A program made the translations under genes and the position numbers. From contig JANOVT010000383.1 of the NCBI GenBank assembly GCA_031417525.1, positions 1 to 19,156 of the forward strand: a DNA stretch of 19,156 bases. Reading direction: 5' to 3'. This DNA comes from JAIBBG01 sp031417525 (lineage in GTDB: Bacteria; Bacteroidota; Bacteroidia; Flavobacteriales_D; Sanyastnellaceae). The notes below the pieces were generated by a model, which was given only the letters and a program-made list of their open reading frames with translations, did no database searches and was not told where the DNA came from. Shown here one piece after another: positions 1 through 9,800 of this stretch (the first letter of the stretch is position 1; every line of letters starts with the position of its first letter).

Positions 1-1
1 T

Positions 2-127
2 TTTCGAATTGAGCCCACTTTCCGATATGGTGTAATTAGATTAATTGACGGATCTGTAAGCGATTATCTTTGGAATGCAGGACTAAATTTTAGTTATTAC
101 TTTGGACTTAATTGTAATGCGAAATAA
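2..127 (+). CDS. C-terminal end of a probable outer-membrane beta-barrel protein (partial)
   Basis: An open frame runs in from the left edge and stops with TAA at 125-127, leaving 41 residues. The visible part alternates polar and hydrophobic/aromatic residues (TFRYGVIRLIDG, then LNFSYYFGLN), as in the last strands of Bacteroidota outer-membrane beta-barrel proteins. The start and most of the gene lie outside the window. The last residue is lysine rather than the usual terminal aromatic, so the barrel call is an inference from a short stretch. Confidence 0.4.
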   Translation, partial: FRIEPTFRYGVIRLIDGSVSDYLWNAGLNFSYYFGLNCNAK

Positions 128-405
128 TGCACTGCAGGTAAAAGCACCTACCAGCAATTGGCGGTTCAGTGCTTTCTAGAAGATTTGTGCGAGCAATAAA
201 GTTCAGTGATATATTTGAAAAGTAGTGCCAGGAGTCGCCAACTACTGGAAGCGCCAAACCGGCATGGCGCGCTGTCAGAGAAAGCAGCACACAATGGATA
301 CACCTTCCGCATCTTTACACAATAACATTTCCGCGGAAAACAAAACCAGAAGCAATTCATTCTGACGATACTGCCCGGAATTGCGGAGATAATCAGACAA
401 AATTA
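128..405. other. Gap between two convergent genes, no gene seen
   Basis: Two genes end toward each other here, so a terminator is expected. The best candidate is GCACTG at 129-134 pairing with CAGTGC at 167-172, followed by TTTCT. A second small hairpin, GCGCCA (251-256) with TGGCGC (265-270), has no T-run. The open frames on the minus strand in this gap have no recognisable protein character. Confidence 0.4.
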
Positions 406-1047
406 TCAAACAATCTTTCCTCTGATAGCTTTTGCCACTGCTTCCGATTTGGAGTGCACCTGCAATTTTTTATAGATGTTCTTGATGTGACCATTAACCG
501 TTTCAGGGCTGATAAAACAAGATTCGGCAATTAATTTATAACTCATTCCCTGCACCAGGTATTTCACAACTTCCAACTCCCTTTCAGAAAGATTAAAATC
601 ATTTACGGTCTCTGCAGCCGGTTTGTTTTTTACCATCTTCAATACTTTCCTGGCTACGCTCGGTGTCATGGGTGATCCACCTTCATACACTTCTTTGATC
701 GCATCCAGTATTTGCACCGGAGGGGTGTTTTTCAAAATATATCCATCCGCTCCATTGCAAATGGACTGAAATATTTTGTCGTCATCATCAAAAATGGTCT
801 CCATCAGAATTTTTACTTCCGGAAATTTTTCTTTCGCTAGCAGAACCGCTTCGATTCCTGATATACCGGGCATTTCAATGTCCATCAGAATAACATCCGG
901 ATTGGTTTGCCTGATGTCTTTTACAATGTCGGTGCAATTGGCAAATGCCCCTACGCACTCAAAGCCGGGACTGCCATTCATGAGTTGAAATAATCCTTCA
1001 CGTAAACTGCGATTATCTTCAAAAATAATGACCCTCAATGTTTTCAT
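406..1047 (-). CDS. Two-component response regulator, NarL/FixJ family with LuxR-type HTH
   Basis: This 213-residue protein is the DNA-binding output partner of the kinase encoded just upstream on the same strand. Residues 1-120 form a receiver domain: acidic pair E10/D11, phosphoacceptor D56 in the VILMDIEMPG stretch, conserved T84 and K106 (GYILKN). Residues ~151-210 form a LuxR/GerE helix-turn-helix (LSERELEV, then ISPETVNGHIKNIYKKL). Length and order are normal for the family. Its ATG overlaps the kinase stop in an ATGA of 4 bases, so the two are probably translated together. The regulated genes cannot be told from the sequence. Confidence 0.95.
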   Translation of the reverse strand: MKTLRVIIFEDNRSLREGLFQLMNGSPGFECVGAFANCTDIVKDIRQTNPDVILMDIEMPGISGIEAVLLAKEKFPEVKILMETIFDDDDKIFQSICNGADGYILKNTPPVQILDAIKEVYEGGSPMTPSVARKVLKMVKNKPAAETVNDFNLSERELEVVKYLVQGMSYKLIAESCFISPETVNGHIKNIYKKLQVHSKSEAVAKAIRGKIV

Positions 1048-2858
1048 GCTTTAAATGTAAGTTCGATATGGGCGCCATTGCCCTTTTCTGATTCTATGTT
1101 CAATTGCGCTTTCATTTCTGCCGCACGGCTCTTCATATTGAGCAAACCGTTGCCCCTCGATGTCTGCAAAACATCAAATCCAAGTCCATTGTCGCGAATA
1201 GAAAGTTTAATCAATCCATTTTCGTTCGTCAATGAAATGGATGCCCGATTGGCATTCGAATATTTTACCAGATTGTTCAGTGCTTCTTTAAAAATGAGAT
1301 AAAAATTCCTTCTTGATTCAAGAGAAAGTTTTAATTCGTTCAACCCTTCATCGGCGCGGAATGTGTGTTCAATGTTTTTTGCTTTTAGCAAATTGTAGGC
1401 AATGCTACTCATCCGATCAATGATGTTTTCAAAGGTGTCATTCTTTGGATTTATCGTCCAGACAATATCACTCATGACCTCAATTATTTTTCGCGACGCG
1501 TCTCCGATATGTTCCAGTTCATCCACCACTGCAGGGGATTTTTGTTTCGCCACTTCACTATAAATTGAAATACTATTTAAGGTAGAACCGACATCATCGT
1601 GCAGGTCGCTGGCAATTTTATTTCGAATGTTTTGCAGCTTTAACTTGCTCGCTGTCCTGAAGTTGTTATAAATGAGATAGGAAAGCAACAACAACAATAC
1701 AAGACCACCCATCAAAAAGTTCTTTAGTAGCTTTTGTCTTTTAATCTCTACATCTGCTATGGCCATTTGCTTGTCATAGTCAGCCTTTGTGGCAACTTCT
1801 CTTTTATCAAACTCATAATTCATTTCAATACGGGTCGTCTCCTTGCTTTTCTCCAAATTAAAAAGAGTATCCTTCAATGCCATGGCATTTTTATAATGTA
1901 TCAAAGAGAGTTTATAGTTTTCCGCTGCCAATGAAAATTTTTTGTTTTGAACTGCCAACTGCGCTGTGGTATCATAAAGTTCCGAGAGTGAATATTCAAA
2001 ATCTCTTAATTCCTTTTTTAAGTCTGCCGGGGTAGCGACGGCAATTGCTTTTTTCAGATTGACTTCAGCTTCTTTAAATTTTCCTGTTAAACTATAGAGC
2101 CTGCCAATAGCACCAAGAGTGCTTGCAAGTCCTTTTCTGTTTCCTAATTCTTCTCTTATTTTAAGGGCCTTGAAATAATATTCTAGTGCCTTTGGATAAT
2201 CGGCTTGTCTTCTATAGACATTTCCGATGTTGTTAAGATTCGATGCAACAAAAGATCTGTTTCCAAGTTCTTCGCTCAATTTCAACGCCCGGTTATAATA
2301 GTCAAGTGCTTTCGGGAAATCTTGCTGGGCGCTATAAGCAACTCCGATATTGGCCAAAGCGGACGCAATTCCATCTTTATTCCCCAATTCTTCCTGTATT
2401 TTTAATGACCTGAAATAATAGTCTATTGCCTTTGCAAAATCTCCTTGTTTATCATAGATAATACCGATGTTGGTAAGATTGCCTGCTAACCTATCTTTAA
2501 TTCCTAACTCTTCATTCATTGGTAAAGCTTTAAAATGGTATTCGAGCGCTGTGGTGTAGTCGCCTTTACACCAATAATAAACGCCCAAACGTCCAAGGGA
2601 ACTGGCTTTGCCTTTTTTCCAATCTAATTTTTCAGAAAGTAATAATGATTGACGACCGATTATTATGGAAGTATCAGGGTTGATCATCATCAATTCCCAG
2701 GCAAGTTCGTTGAGGTAATTTACTTTGCTGGTATCTTCTTTTGAAGTTTCCAAAAGAGTCGACAACGAGTCGATAATCTGGCGATTCTGCGCCTGAGCTG
2801 GATTGTATAAAACTCCACAGAGGAACAATACAGATATAAGAAAAAAGGATTGTTTCAT
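1044..2858 (-). CDS. TPR-containing sensor histidine kinase, HisKA_3 (NarX/DesK-like) class
   Basis: A 604-residue membrane kinase expected to phosphorylate the adjacent response regulator. It has a signal peptide (~1-23, ending AQAQ), then an extracytoplasmic region with at least five ~40-residue TPR units (about 88-281, with repeated EELGN and ALxYY motifs). A coiled-coil stretch (~330-380) and one transmembrane helix (~380-397, rich in L/V/G) follow. The cytoplasmic kinase has the dimerisation helix with H420 in SDLHDDVGSTL, an N-box (E525, N528, N529), a G1 box (D556NGLGF) and a G2 box (GNGLLNM, ~569-575). The catalytic residues look intact. This layout is common in Bacteroidota; the signal sensed is unknown. 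Confidence 0.93.
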   Translation of the reverse strand: MKQSFFLISVLFLCGVLYNPAQAQNRQIIDSLSTLLETSKEDTSKVNYLNELAWELMMINPDTSIIIGRQSLLLSEKLDWKKGKASSLGRLGVYYWCKGDYTTALEYHFKALPMNEELGIKDRLAGNLTNIGIIYDKQGDFAKAIDYYFRSLKIQEELGNKDGIASALANIGVAYSAQQDFPKALDYYNRALKLSEELGNRSFVASNLNNIGNVYRRQADYPKALEYYFKALKIREELGNRKGLASTLGAIGRLYSLTGKFKEAEVNLKKAIAVATPADLKKELRDFEYSLSELYDTTAQLAVQNKKFSLAAENYKLSLIHYKNAMALKDTLFNLEKSKETTRIEMNYEFDKREVATKADYDKQMAIADVEIKRQKLLKNFLMGGLVLLLLLSYLIYNNFRTASKLKLQNIRNKIASDLHDDVGSTLNSISIYSEVAKQKSPAVVDELEHIGDASRKIIEVMSDIVWTINPKNDTFENIIDRMSSIAYNLLKAKNIEHTFRADEGLNELKLSLESRRNFYLIFKEALNNLVKYSNANRASISLTNENGLIKLSIRDNGLGFDVLQTSRGNGLLNMKSRAAEMKAQLNIESEKGNGAHIELTFKA

Positions 2859-2901
2859 AGTATGCCTTAAGTGATGGGGGGAGGGGCTTTAACCCAAGCA
2901 A

Positions 2902-2909
2902 CAAATGTA
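2902..2909 (-). promoter_or_regulatory. Candidate -7 element for the kinase/regulator pair
   Basis: On the minus strand this reads TACATTTG, matching the Bacteroidota -7 consensus TAnnTTTG, 43 bases upstream of the kinase ATG. No clear TTG element lies about 20 bases further upstream, so support comes from the -7 match alone. Confidence 0.3.
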
Positions 2910-2989
2910 ACTTGATACTATCTCATCTACTCCCCCATGAATATGGTGTTTTATCCTTCCTGCCGTGACAAAACACCCAGTTTATGCTA

Positions 2990-3020
2990 TTGATGGCCCT
3001 GATGGTACACAACACCTTTG
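2990..3020 (+). promoter_or_regulatory. Candidate Bacteroidota promoter for the first T9SS gene
   Basis: TTG at 2990-2992 is followed after 20 bases by CACCTTTG (3013-3020), which matches five of the six fixed positions of TAnnTTTG. The implied leader is about 45-50 bases. It lies in the divergent gap (2859-3073) between the kinase and the exported-protein gene. Confidence 0.35.
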
Positions 3021-3073
3021 TCCCAGTGAAAAATGCTATCAATTCGTATTAAAATAACAAAAGCCCAAGCCAA

Positions 3074-5224
3074 ATGAAAAAACAACTACTAAAAAAACTC
3101 TCTGCATTCATCGTTGCGACAGTGCTTTCTTGTGCAAGTGTAAATGCACAGATTATTTACACCGATGTTGTTCCTGATACAACCATCACACAAAGTGTTG
3201 TTGGTTCTGCGGTATATGCTCTGGACATCAACAACGATGGAATAACAGAGGCCACCATTACCGCAAGTGTAACAAGTTCGAATAAATCCGTGTTTTTGGG
3301 CACTTCCAACGGAAGTGAGGCAATTATGTGTTGTCCTATCTTGCTTACCAAATCCATAAACAGTAATACAATCATAGGTTCTGATGCAAGCGCGACCGGT
3401 GGATATTGGTCTAACAATCAGAATGCACGCTTAAGACAAATTCCTGTGGGAAACGGAAATCCGAATGGTCCAAATCCGATTCCATTTGGTGATTGGTCAA
3501 ATACCACAGACCGTTATATAGCACTTCGATTTGCAATGGAAGGGGAATGGTATTATGGATGGATTCGTGTATCCGTTGCTTCTAATCCGGGCATTGGCTT
3601 CACCGTCAGAGATTACGCCTACAACGGCGCAACCAATGCGGAAATCATTGCAGGCTACAGCTATCCGGGTTTGGATGCTTCGATCCAAAGCATAGGCAAC
3701 ATCGACCCAAACTATTGCGCAGCGGCCGAGATTAGTCCAACAGTTGTCATCAAAAACAATGGCGCCAACAACATCACATCATTGCAATACAGCTATGACC
3801 TTGACGGAGGGCCGGCGACGAGCGGCACGTGGACCGGCACCTTGGCCACCGGACAGAGGGACACGCTGACATTTGGCCCCATCAACGCTCCGAATGGCGC
3901 CCATGTGTTCAACGTTTCCTTCTCCGCGCCCAATGGCGAAACGGATGAGAACCTATTGAACGATGCTGCCAGCCAGAACTTCAATGTGGTCGACCCATCT
4001 CATGCGGTGACCTTGAATATTACCCCGGATAATTACGGCGCATCGACCACCTGGGATATAGCCACACAGGACGACGCAATAGTTTACTCCGGCGGGCCTT
4101 ATGCCGATTGGACCGCTGGCACAGTGATGACCTCGAATCTTTGCCTGGTCTCCGGTTGTTACACCCTCACGATCTATGATTTATACGGAAATGGGATGTG
4201 CTGCTCCTACGGCAATGGCGATTTTGAACTGCTCGATGGCGTTGGATCGGTGCTTGTGAACGGCAACGGGGACTTCCTCGACAGCACGTCAAACGCCTTC
4301 TGCATTGGCCTCCAAAACGACGCCTCGATCGATGGCATAGACGGGATCGATCCCAATTATTGCGGAGCAGCTGAGATCGAACCATCGATTGTCTTTAAGA
4401 ACAACGGCACTAACACCATCACCTCGATGGAATACAGCTATGAACTTGACGGAGAACCGGCGACCAATGGCACGTGGAGCGGTATCCTAAACCCTGGACA
4501 GACCGGCACTGTGACCTTGGACCCCATTACCATTCCGAACGGATCACATGTGTTCAATGCATCTTGCTCAGCACCCAATGGCGTGGAGGATGAGAACTTT
4601 CCGAACAATACAGCTAGTAAGAGCTTCACTGTAGCTGATCCGGGCACAACGGTGACCTTGAACATCACCACGGATGACTACGGCTCAGAGACCACCTGGG
4701 AGATTGTCACATCAGACAACACCATCGCTCTCTCCGGCGGACCATACTACGACGGGACGAACGGCACTGTGATCACTTCGGATTTTTGCCTCGGCTCAGG
4801 TTGTTACACACTCACGATGCATGATCAGTACGGCGATGGGATGTGTTGCGAATATGGTAATGGCGATTTTGCATTGCTCGATTCCGATGGAACAGTTCTG
4901 GTGAACGGCAACGGGTCCTTCCTTACCAGCACATCCAACGAGTTCTGTCTAAGTCCGACAAGCATCCATGAAGCAGGCCTGGAACAAGAACTGCGCGTCT
5001 TCCCGAATCCAAGCGATGGTCGTTTTACGGTGCTGCTACCGAAGGATAATACGCAAGCAGTACTCGTAGTGCGCGATGCCTTAGGACGCGAAGTATTCAG
5101 CACTCGCGAGATGAGTTCTCGCAATGCCTCGATCGATCTGCGTCATCTGCCAACAGGCATGTACTACCTGGAAGCGAGCACCAGCGAATACCGTAGCATT
5201 CGCAAAATCAACATCGTTCGTTGA
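3074..5224 (+). CDS. Secreted modular protein with two tandem ~215-residue repeats and a T9SS type A sorting domain
   Basis: This 716-residue exported protein has no recognised enzymatic motif. Residues 1-26 are a signal peptide (lysines, hydrophobic core, ending VNAQ). Residues ~27-200 form a domain often seen at the start of such proteins (YYGWIRVSV and FTVRDYAYNG stretches). Two tandem modules follow, 201-415 and 416 to ~630. Each has a CARDB-like Ig-fold part (starts near IDPNYC, contains YSY(D/E)LDG and APNG) and a cysteine-containing part (SGCYTLT, GMCC, YGNGDF). The tail (~636-716; LRVFPNPSDGRF, then LPTGMYYLEAS) is a type A T9SS sorting domain, cleaved on export in the family. The first ~530 bases have lower G+C than the rest. 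The serine hydrolase gene follows after 33 bases. Confidence 0.85.
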   Translation: MKKQLLKKLSAFIVATVLSCASVNAQIIYTDVVPDTTITQSVVGSAVYALDINNDGITEATITASVTSSNKSVFLGTSNGSEAIMCCPILLTKSINSNTIIGSDASATGGYWSNNQNARLRQIPVGNGNPNGPNPIPFGDWSNTTDRYIALRFAMEGEWYYGWIRVSVASNPGIGFTVRDYAYNGATNAEIIAGYSYPGLDASIQSIGNIDPNYCAAAEISPTVVIKNNGANNITSLQYSYDLDGGPATSGTWTGTLATGQRDTLTFGPINAPNGAHVFNVSFSAPNGETDENLLNDAASQNFNVVDPSHAVTLNITPDNYGASTTWDIATQDDAIVYSGGPYADWTAGTVMTSNLCLVSGCYTLTIYDLYGNGMCCSYGNGDFELLDGVGSVLVNGNGDFLDSTSNAFCIGLQNDASIDGIDGIDPNYCGAAEIEPSIVFKNNGTNTITSMEYSYELDGEPATNGTWSGILNPGQTGTVTLDPITIPNGSHVFNASCSAPNGVEDENFPNNTASKSFTVADPGTTVTLNITTDDYGSETTWEIVTSDNTIALSGGPYYDGTNGTVITSDFCLGSGCYTLTMHDQYGDGMCCEYGNGDFALLDSDGTVLVNGNGSFLTSTSNEFCLSPTSIHEAGLEQELRVFPNPSDGRFTVLLPKDNTQAVLVVRDALGREVFSTREMSSRNASIDLRHLPTGMYYLEASTSEYRSIRKINIVR
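3674..4960 (+). repeat. Tandem duplication of a ~645-base module within the T9SS gene
   Basis: Unit 1 begins at 3674 (DASIQSIGNIDPNYC) and unit 2 at 4319 (DASIDGIDGIDPNYC), both in frame and 645 bases apart. The units stay clearly similar at base level throughout (for example around GGCACGTGGA at 3824 and 4469), pointing to a relatively recent internal duplication. The right end, just before the sorting domain, is approximate. Confidence 0.85.
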
Positions 5225-5257
5225 TCGGACTTCAATAAAGACAAAACTTATAATATA

Positions 5258-6658
5258 ATGAAACACGCATTACTCCTTTTGGTCTTGATTGCCACGCAGG
5301 CGAAGGCACAGACCACATTAGACAACCTCATCACCAATCATATGGCCGCCGAGCAGATCTCGGGAATGAGCGCCGTGTTGGTGCGAGACAATGCGATCGT
5401 CTGGCATGGCAACTATGGTCTGGCCGACCGGGATGCGAATATCCAGGTAACGGACAGCACGATCTTCATGCTGGCCTCCTGTTCCAAGACGATCACTGCC
5501 ACGGCATTGATGCAACTGGTGGAGGACGGCACGATCGGAATAGATGACGCGGTGAACGATCATATCCCTTTCACCGTGGTGAACCCGAACCACCCGGATT
5601 CTGTGATCACTGTAAAGCAGTTGCTCACGCACACTGCCTCGATCGCGGATAACTGGGACATTATGCCATACACCGTGGGGGATCCAACCACTCCGCTGGG
5701 CGATTTCCTGTTCGACTACCTGGACGCCAACGGTGCCGACTACGACCACCTGTTGAACTATAACAACTTCGCGCCGAACACCACCTACCAGTACTCCAAC
5801 ATCGGGATCGCACTGGTCGGATACCTCGTAGAGACTGTGTCCGGCATGCCCTTTAATACCTATTGCAACCAGAACATCTTCCAACCGCTGTGCATGGACA
5901 ATACAGGCTGGTTCCTCAGTGAAGTGAACACCACACTTGTCGCGCACCCTTACAGCTATTTCGACGGGATCTATAATGATAATGGCTTGTACGGTTATGC
6001 GGACTATCCCGATGGGATGTTGCGCACTACGGCCCTGTCTCTTGCGAAGTTCATGTACGCCCATATGAACTATGGGAACTTCGACGGCACGCAGTTGCTT
6101 GACTCTTCGACCGTGGCCACTATGCGCAGTCAGGTGGTGCCTGCAATCGATCCCGGCCAGGGCATTGTCTTCTACAGCTTCGACGATGCATATGGAACGT
6201 GGTGGGGTCATAATGGAGGGGATCTGGGTGTTTCCACCAACATGTTCTTCGATGAGGCCACGAACACCGGCCTGATCACCCTCACCAACGGCGATGGCGA
6301 CCATGGGCCCATTCGTGATGCGATCCTGGATGCCTTGGATTCGCTCTCCAACGAGTACGTCGCGGATATCGCATGCACAATCACACTACCTACTTCCACA
6401 CCGGAGTTGGCAAAACCCGCCGAGGTGCGGATATATCCGAACCCCGCGGAAGATTATTTTACTATTGCTTTCAACAGTAATAATAAAAAAGTTGAAGTAC
6501 ATATCTTTGAACTTACAGGAAAAGTAATTTACACGAATAGTGTGACAGACACAGAGCAGCTAAAACTGAATAGTGGTGAATTTGCTGATGGAGTTTATCT
6601 TGTGCAAATTCAATCACCGGATTTTTTGGCAACAAAAAAGCTTGTAGTGAAAAAATAA
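5258..6658 (+). CDS. Secreted beta-lactamase-family serine hydrolase (PF00144-like) with T9SS type A tail
   Basis: A 466-residue exported hydrolase of the class C beta-lactamase/DD-peptidase/esterase fold. A signal peptide covers ~1-17 (ending AKAQ). The catalytic triplet is visible: S74-x-x-K77 (ASCSK, the nucleophile motif), Y179-S-N181, and H318-N-G320 (WGHNGG), the family's KTG equivalent. Sequence alone does not separate esterase, peptidase and beta-lactamase activity. Residues ~390-466 are a T9SS sorting domain (YPNPAEDYF, then FADGVYLVQI). The catalytic part is about 55-60% G+C, but from about 6450, inside the sorting domain, the DNA becomes very A+T rich. The gap to the preceding gene is 33 bases and contains TATAAT at 5249-5254, so it may be co-transcribed or have its own weak promoter. 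Confidence 0.9.
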   Translation: MKHALLLLVLIATQAKAQTTLDNLITNHMAAEQISGMSAVLVRDNAIVWHGNYGLADRDANIQVTDSTIFMLASCSKTITATALMQLVEDGTIGIDDAVNDHIPFTVVNPNHPDSVITVKQLLTHTASIADNWDIMPYTVGDPTTPLGDFLFDYLDANGADYDHLLNYNNFAPNTTYQYSNIGIALVGYLVETVSGMPFNTYCNQNIFQPLCMDNTGWFLSEVNTTLVAHPYSYFDGIYNDNGLYGYADYPDGMLRTTALSLAKFMYAHMNYGNFDGTQLLDSSTVATMRSQVVPAIDPGQGIVFYSFDDAYGTWWGHNGGDLGVSTNMFFDEATNTGLITLTNGDGDHGPIRDAILDALDSLSNEYVADIACTITLPTSTPELAKPAEVRIYPNPAEDYFTIAFNSNNKKVEVHIFELTGKVIYTNSVTDTEQLKLNSGEFADGVYLVQIQSPDFLATKKLVVKK

Positions 6659-6821
6659 AAGTGACCGCAACCAATATTTATTAACCTTTCGCAAAAAAAA
6701 AGATACCATTTCAGGTATAACAACCCGCAGCTATTTAATGTACTCTTGAGGGAAATAAAATCCAATAAAAAAGAGAGGCTGAAACTGAATTGAGTGAGTG
6801 AGCAAATTGAATTCAAGGATT

Positions 6822-9800
6822 ATGAAAAAGAACATTCTACTTTCTGCCATTTCTATTTTACTTACTGCAAACTGTTTCTCACAAACGCCAAACTACTTGT
6901 GGGCAAAAAGCGCGGGAGTAAATGGCGCTTCAGCCAACAGCGTTGTAACGGATGCCAGCGGAAATGTTATTGTAGCAGGTAATTTTGTTGGTACAAACAT
7001 CCTTTTTGGAACAACTACATTGACCAATGCAGGAGGCGGAAACAGCTCTGATATTTTTGTTGCGAAATACGATCCCGACGGAAATGTTTTGTGGGCGAAA
7101 AAGCAAACAGGAGGCGGAACTGGTTCTGATGAAGCCCGAGGCGTTGCAGCGGATGCCAGTGGAAATGTTATAGTAACGGGTACGTTTATTGGTTCAAATA
7201 TCGTTTTTGGAACAACTACTTTAACCAATGCAGGAGGCGGAAACAGCCCCGATATGTTTATTGTGAAATACGACCCCAATGGAAATGTGCTGTGGGCAAA
7301 AAAACAAACAGCGGGCGGAACTGCTAGTGATGTTGCCAAGAGCGTTGCCGCGGATCCCAGCGGAAATGTTATTGTAACTGGTAATTTCGACAGTCCCTCT
7401 ATTACTTTTGAAACAACCACTTTAACCAATGCTGGCGCCAATGATGTTTTTACAGTGAAATACGACCCCAATGGAAATGTGCTGTGGGCAAGACAACAAG
7501 AACCAGGCGGCTGTCAAAATAATGACGTCCCTTACCGTATCGCAGCGGATGCCGGCGGAAATGTTATAATAACAGGAAATTTTCAAAGTCCCAGTATCAC
7601 ATTTGGCACAACTACGTTAACCAATCCAATGGGCACCAGTGCCACTGAAATTTTTATTGTGAAATACGACCCCAATGGAAATGTTTTATGGGCAAAACAA
7701 CAAGACGCAAACGGAAGTGCAAATGAATTAGGCGGAGGCGTTGCAGCGGATCCTAGCGGAAATATTATCGTATCAGGTTGGTTTAATTCTCCTACCGTTA
7801 CTTTTGGAACGACTACTTTAACCAATTCTCAAAGTCCAAATAGCATTGATATTTTTATAGTGAAATACGACTGCAACGGAAATGTTATGTGGGCAAGACA
7901 ACAAGATGCAGGCGGAACCAGTAATGATAATGCAATCAACGTTACAGCAGATGCCGGCGGAAATGTTATTGTAACAGGCCATTTTGAAAGTGGTACCATC
8001 ACTTTCGGAACCACTACTTTAACCAATGCAGGTGTTCGTGATATTTTTATTGTTAAATACGACTCCAACGGAAATGTTTTGTGGGCAAAGCAACAAGACG
8101 CAGGCGGCACAGGTGCTGATGTTGGACAATGTGTTACTGCGGATGTCAGCGGAAATGTGATTGTCGCCGGTATTTATACAGCCCAGACAAATCCCCCAAT
8201 CAATATCACTTTCGATACAACTACTCTAGGGATGCCACCCGGAAATTCTGCTGGTACTCCAGTTAATATTTTTGTTGCTAAACTTAGTGGAAATGTATCG
8301 GCCCCTAATCCACCGACCCCTTTTAATTGCGATACCACGGCATATTTATTTCTTGACAATCCAACCAGAATGTATCTTTTAAATTTGAACTCAGGCGCTT
8401 CCCAATTGGTTGTTGACCCCATCATTTCGAGCCCTTGCAACCAGGGTTTAAATGCTTTCGGTTTTAATCCAGCCGATAATTATATTTGGGGATATAGAGT
8501 AAATACAAATCAAATTGTAAGAATAGCATCCGATTATTCAGTTACAATATTCACCATTGCCGGGCTACCCATCAAACCATATCAAACCGGCGATATAAGC
8601 GATAATGGAATTATGTATCTCTATGCCGGTTCGATCCTGGACACAGAATTTTACAGAATAGATCTTAATCCGCCTGCGCCTCAATTGATCTTACCTAATC
8701 TGGCCATAGTTCCCACTTCTCTTTCTGATTGGGCATTTAGTCCAGTGGATGGCAATCTTTATACTATTAGCAATAATGTATTTGAAATGTATCGATTCGA
8801 TGCTCTGGGTGTCCGAACCTTTTTAGGAAATGCCACTGGAGCTGGCATTAATGCAGGAGGCAATTACGGCGGGATTTTTATGGACAATTTTGGAAGTATG
8901 TATGCATCCAACAATGCAACCGGGCAGATCTTTAAAATCGATCAGCCACATCTTGGAAACACCACTGCCATTTTGCTTTCTACAGGTCTGGGCTCATTGA
9001 CGGGCAGTGATGGCGCATCAAATTACATGCTTTATAATGGCCCTCCCATTACTATTTCAAACGATACACTCATTTGTCCAAACGCCAGCATTCAGCTTAA
9101 TGCAAGCGCTGCCTCCGCTGATATCGTGTGGCAAACAAATCCCACTTTAGGGTGTTCTGCCTGCAATGATCCAATTGCAAGCCCTGTCAATCCCACAACG
9201 TATTATGTAACCGCCACCACGAGTAATGGATGCATTTCAAACGATTCGGTTACCGTTTCTTTATTCACCTCTTCATTACTTGAAGTGAGCAATGATACTC
9301 TTATCTGCGAAGGCGAATCAATTTTTTTGAACGCTAATCCGGAAATTCTGGTAAACTGGACACCCGCTAACGATCTATCCTGCGCTGCATGCACCACCAC
9401 GTTAGCCGCTCCTACCGAAACCACCACGTATGTGGCCACAGCAGAATTAGGCAGTTGCCTGGTCAGCGATTCGGTTACAATTACCTTAGATACCAGCGCG
9501 CCAATTTCGTTTTTAAACGATACGATCATATGTGTCAATGATTTCTTACAACTCAATGCCGTTGCCGATGCCAATGCTGTTAATTGGTTTCCCGCCGACT
9601 ATCTGAGTTGTGATAATTGTTTCAATCCGGTTTGTACTCCATCCACAGATATTACTTATTTAGTCACGACTCAAAATGTTGCATGTCCTGATTCGGCAAT
9701 TATTACCATCCAAACTTTACCACTCCCAATTATTAATGCTGGAAATGACACCACAATTTGTGAAAACGGTAGTATTCAACTTTCCGCAAATGCAGCTGCG

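Noticed and set aside
202..210. HsdM motif I reading DGAVGSAGF (protein residues 202-210 of the gene at 13017-14471) as a damaged SAM site
   Set aside because: To my knowledge this variant of DPACGTGGF is common in one branch of HsdM proteins, and the NPPF motif is intact, so inactivity is not indicated.
5318..6304. Long minus-strand open frame (328 codons) opposite the serine hydrolase
   Set aside because: Its translation is rich in V, R, H and I without domain character, and it lies wholly opposite a gene with complete catalytic motifs; high G+C explains the lack of stops.
6703..6718. Possible terminator after the serine hydrolase (ATACC/GGTAT stem)
   Set aside because: The stem is only 5 bases with no T-run on the plus strand; the nearby A-run would only suit a minus-strand gene, and none is present.
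6893..8110. Series of minus-strand open frames with repeated FPLGSYFT-like phrases
   Set aside because: They are mirror images of the SBBP repeat DNA on the plus strand; the repetition comes from the real gene.
6896..8290. Regularly spaced DNA repeats that could suggest a CRISPR array
   Set aside because: The units are ~200 bases, imperfect, in frame, and encode a propeller repeat with no short unique spacers.
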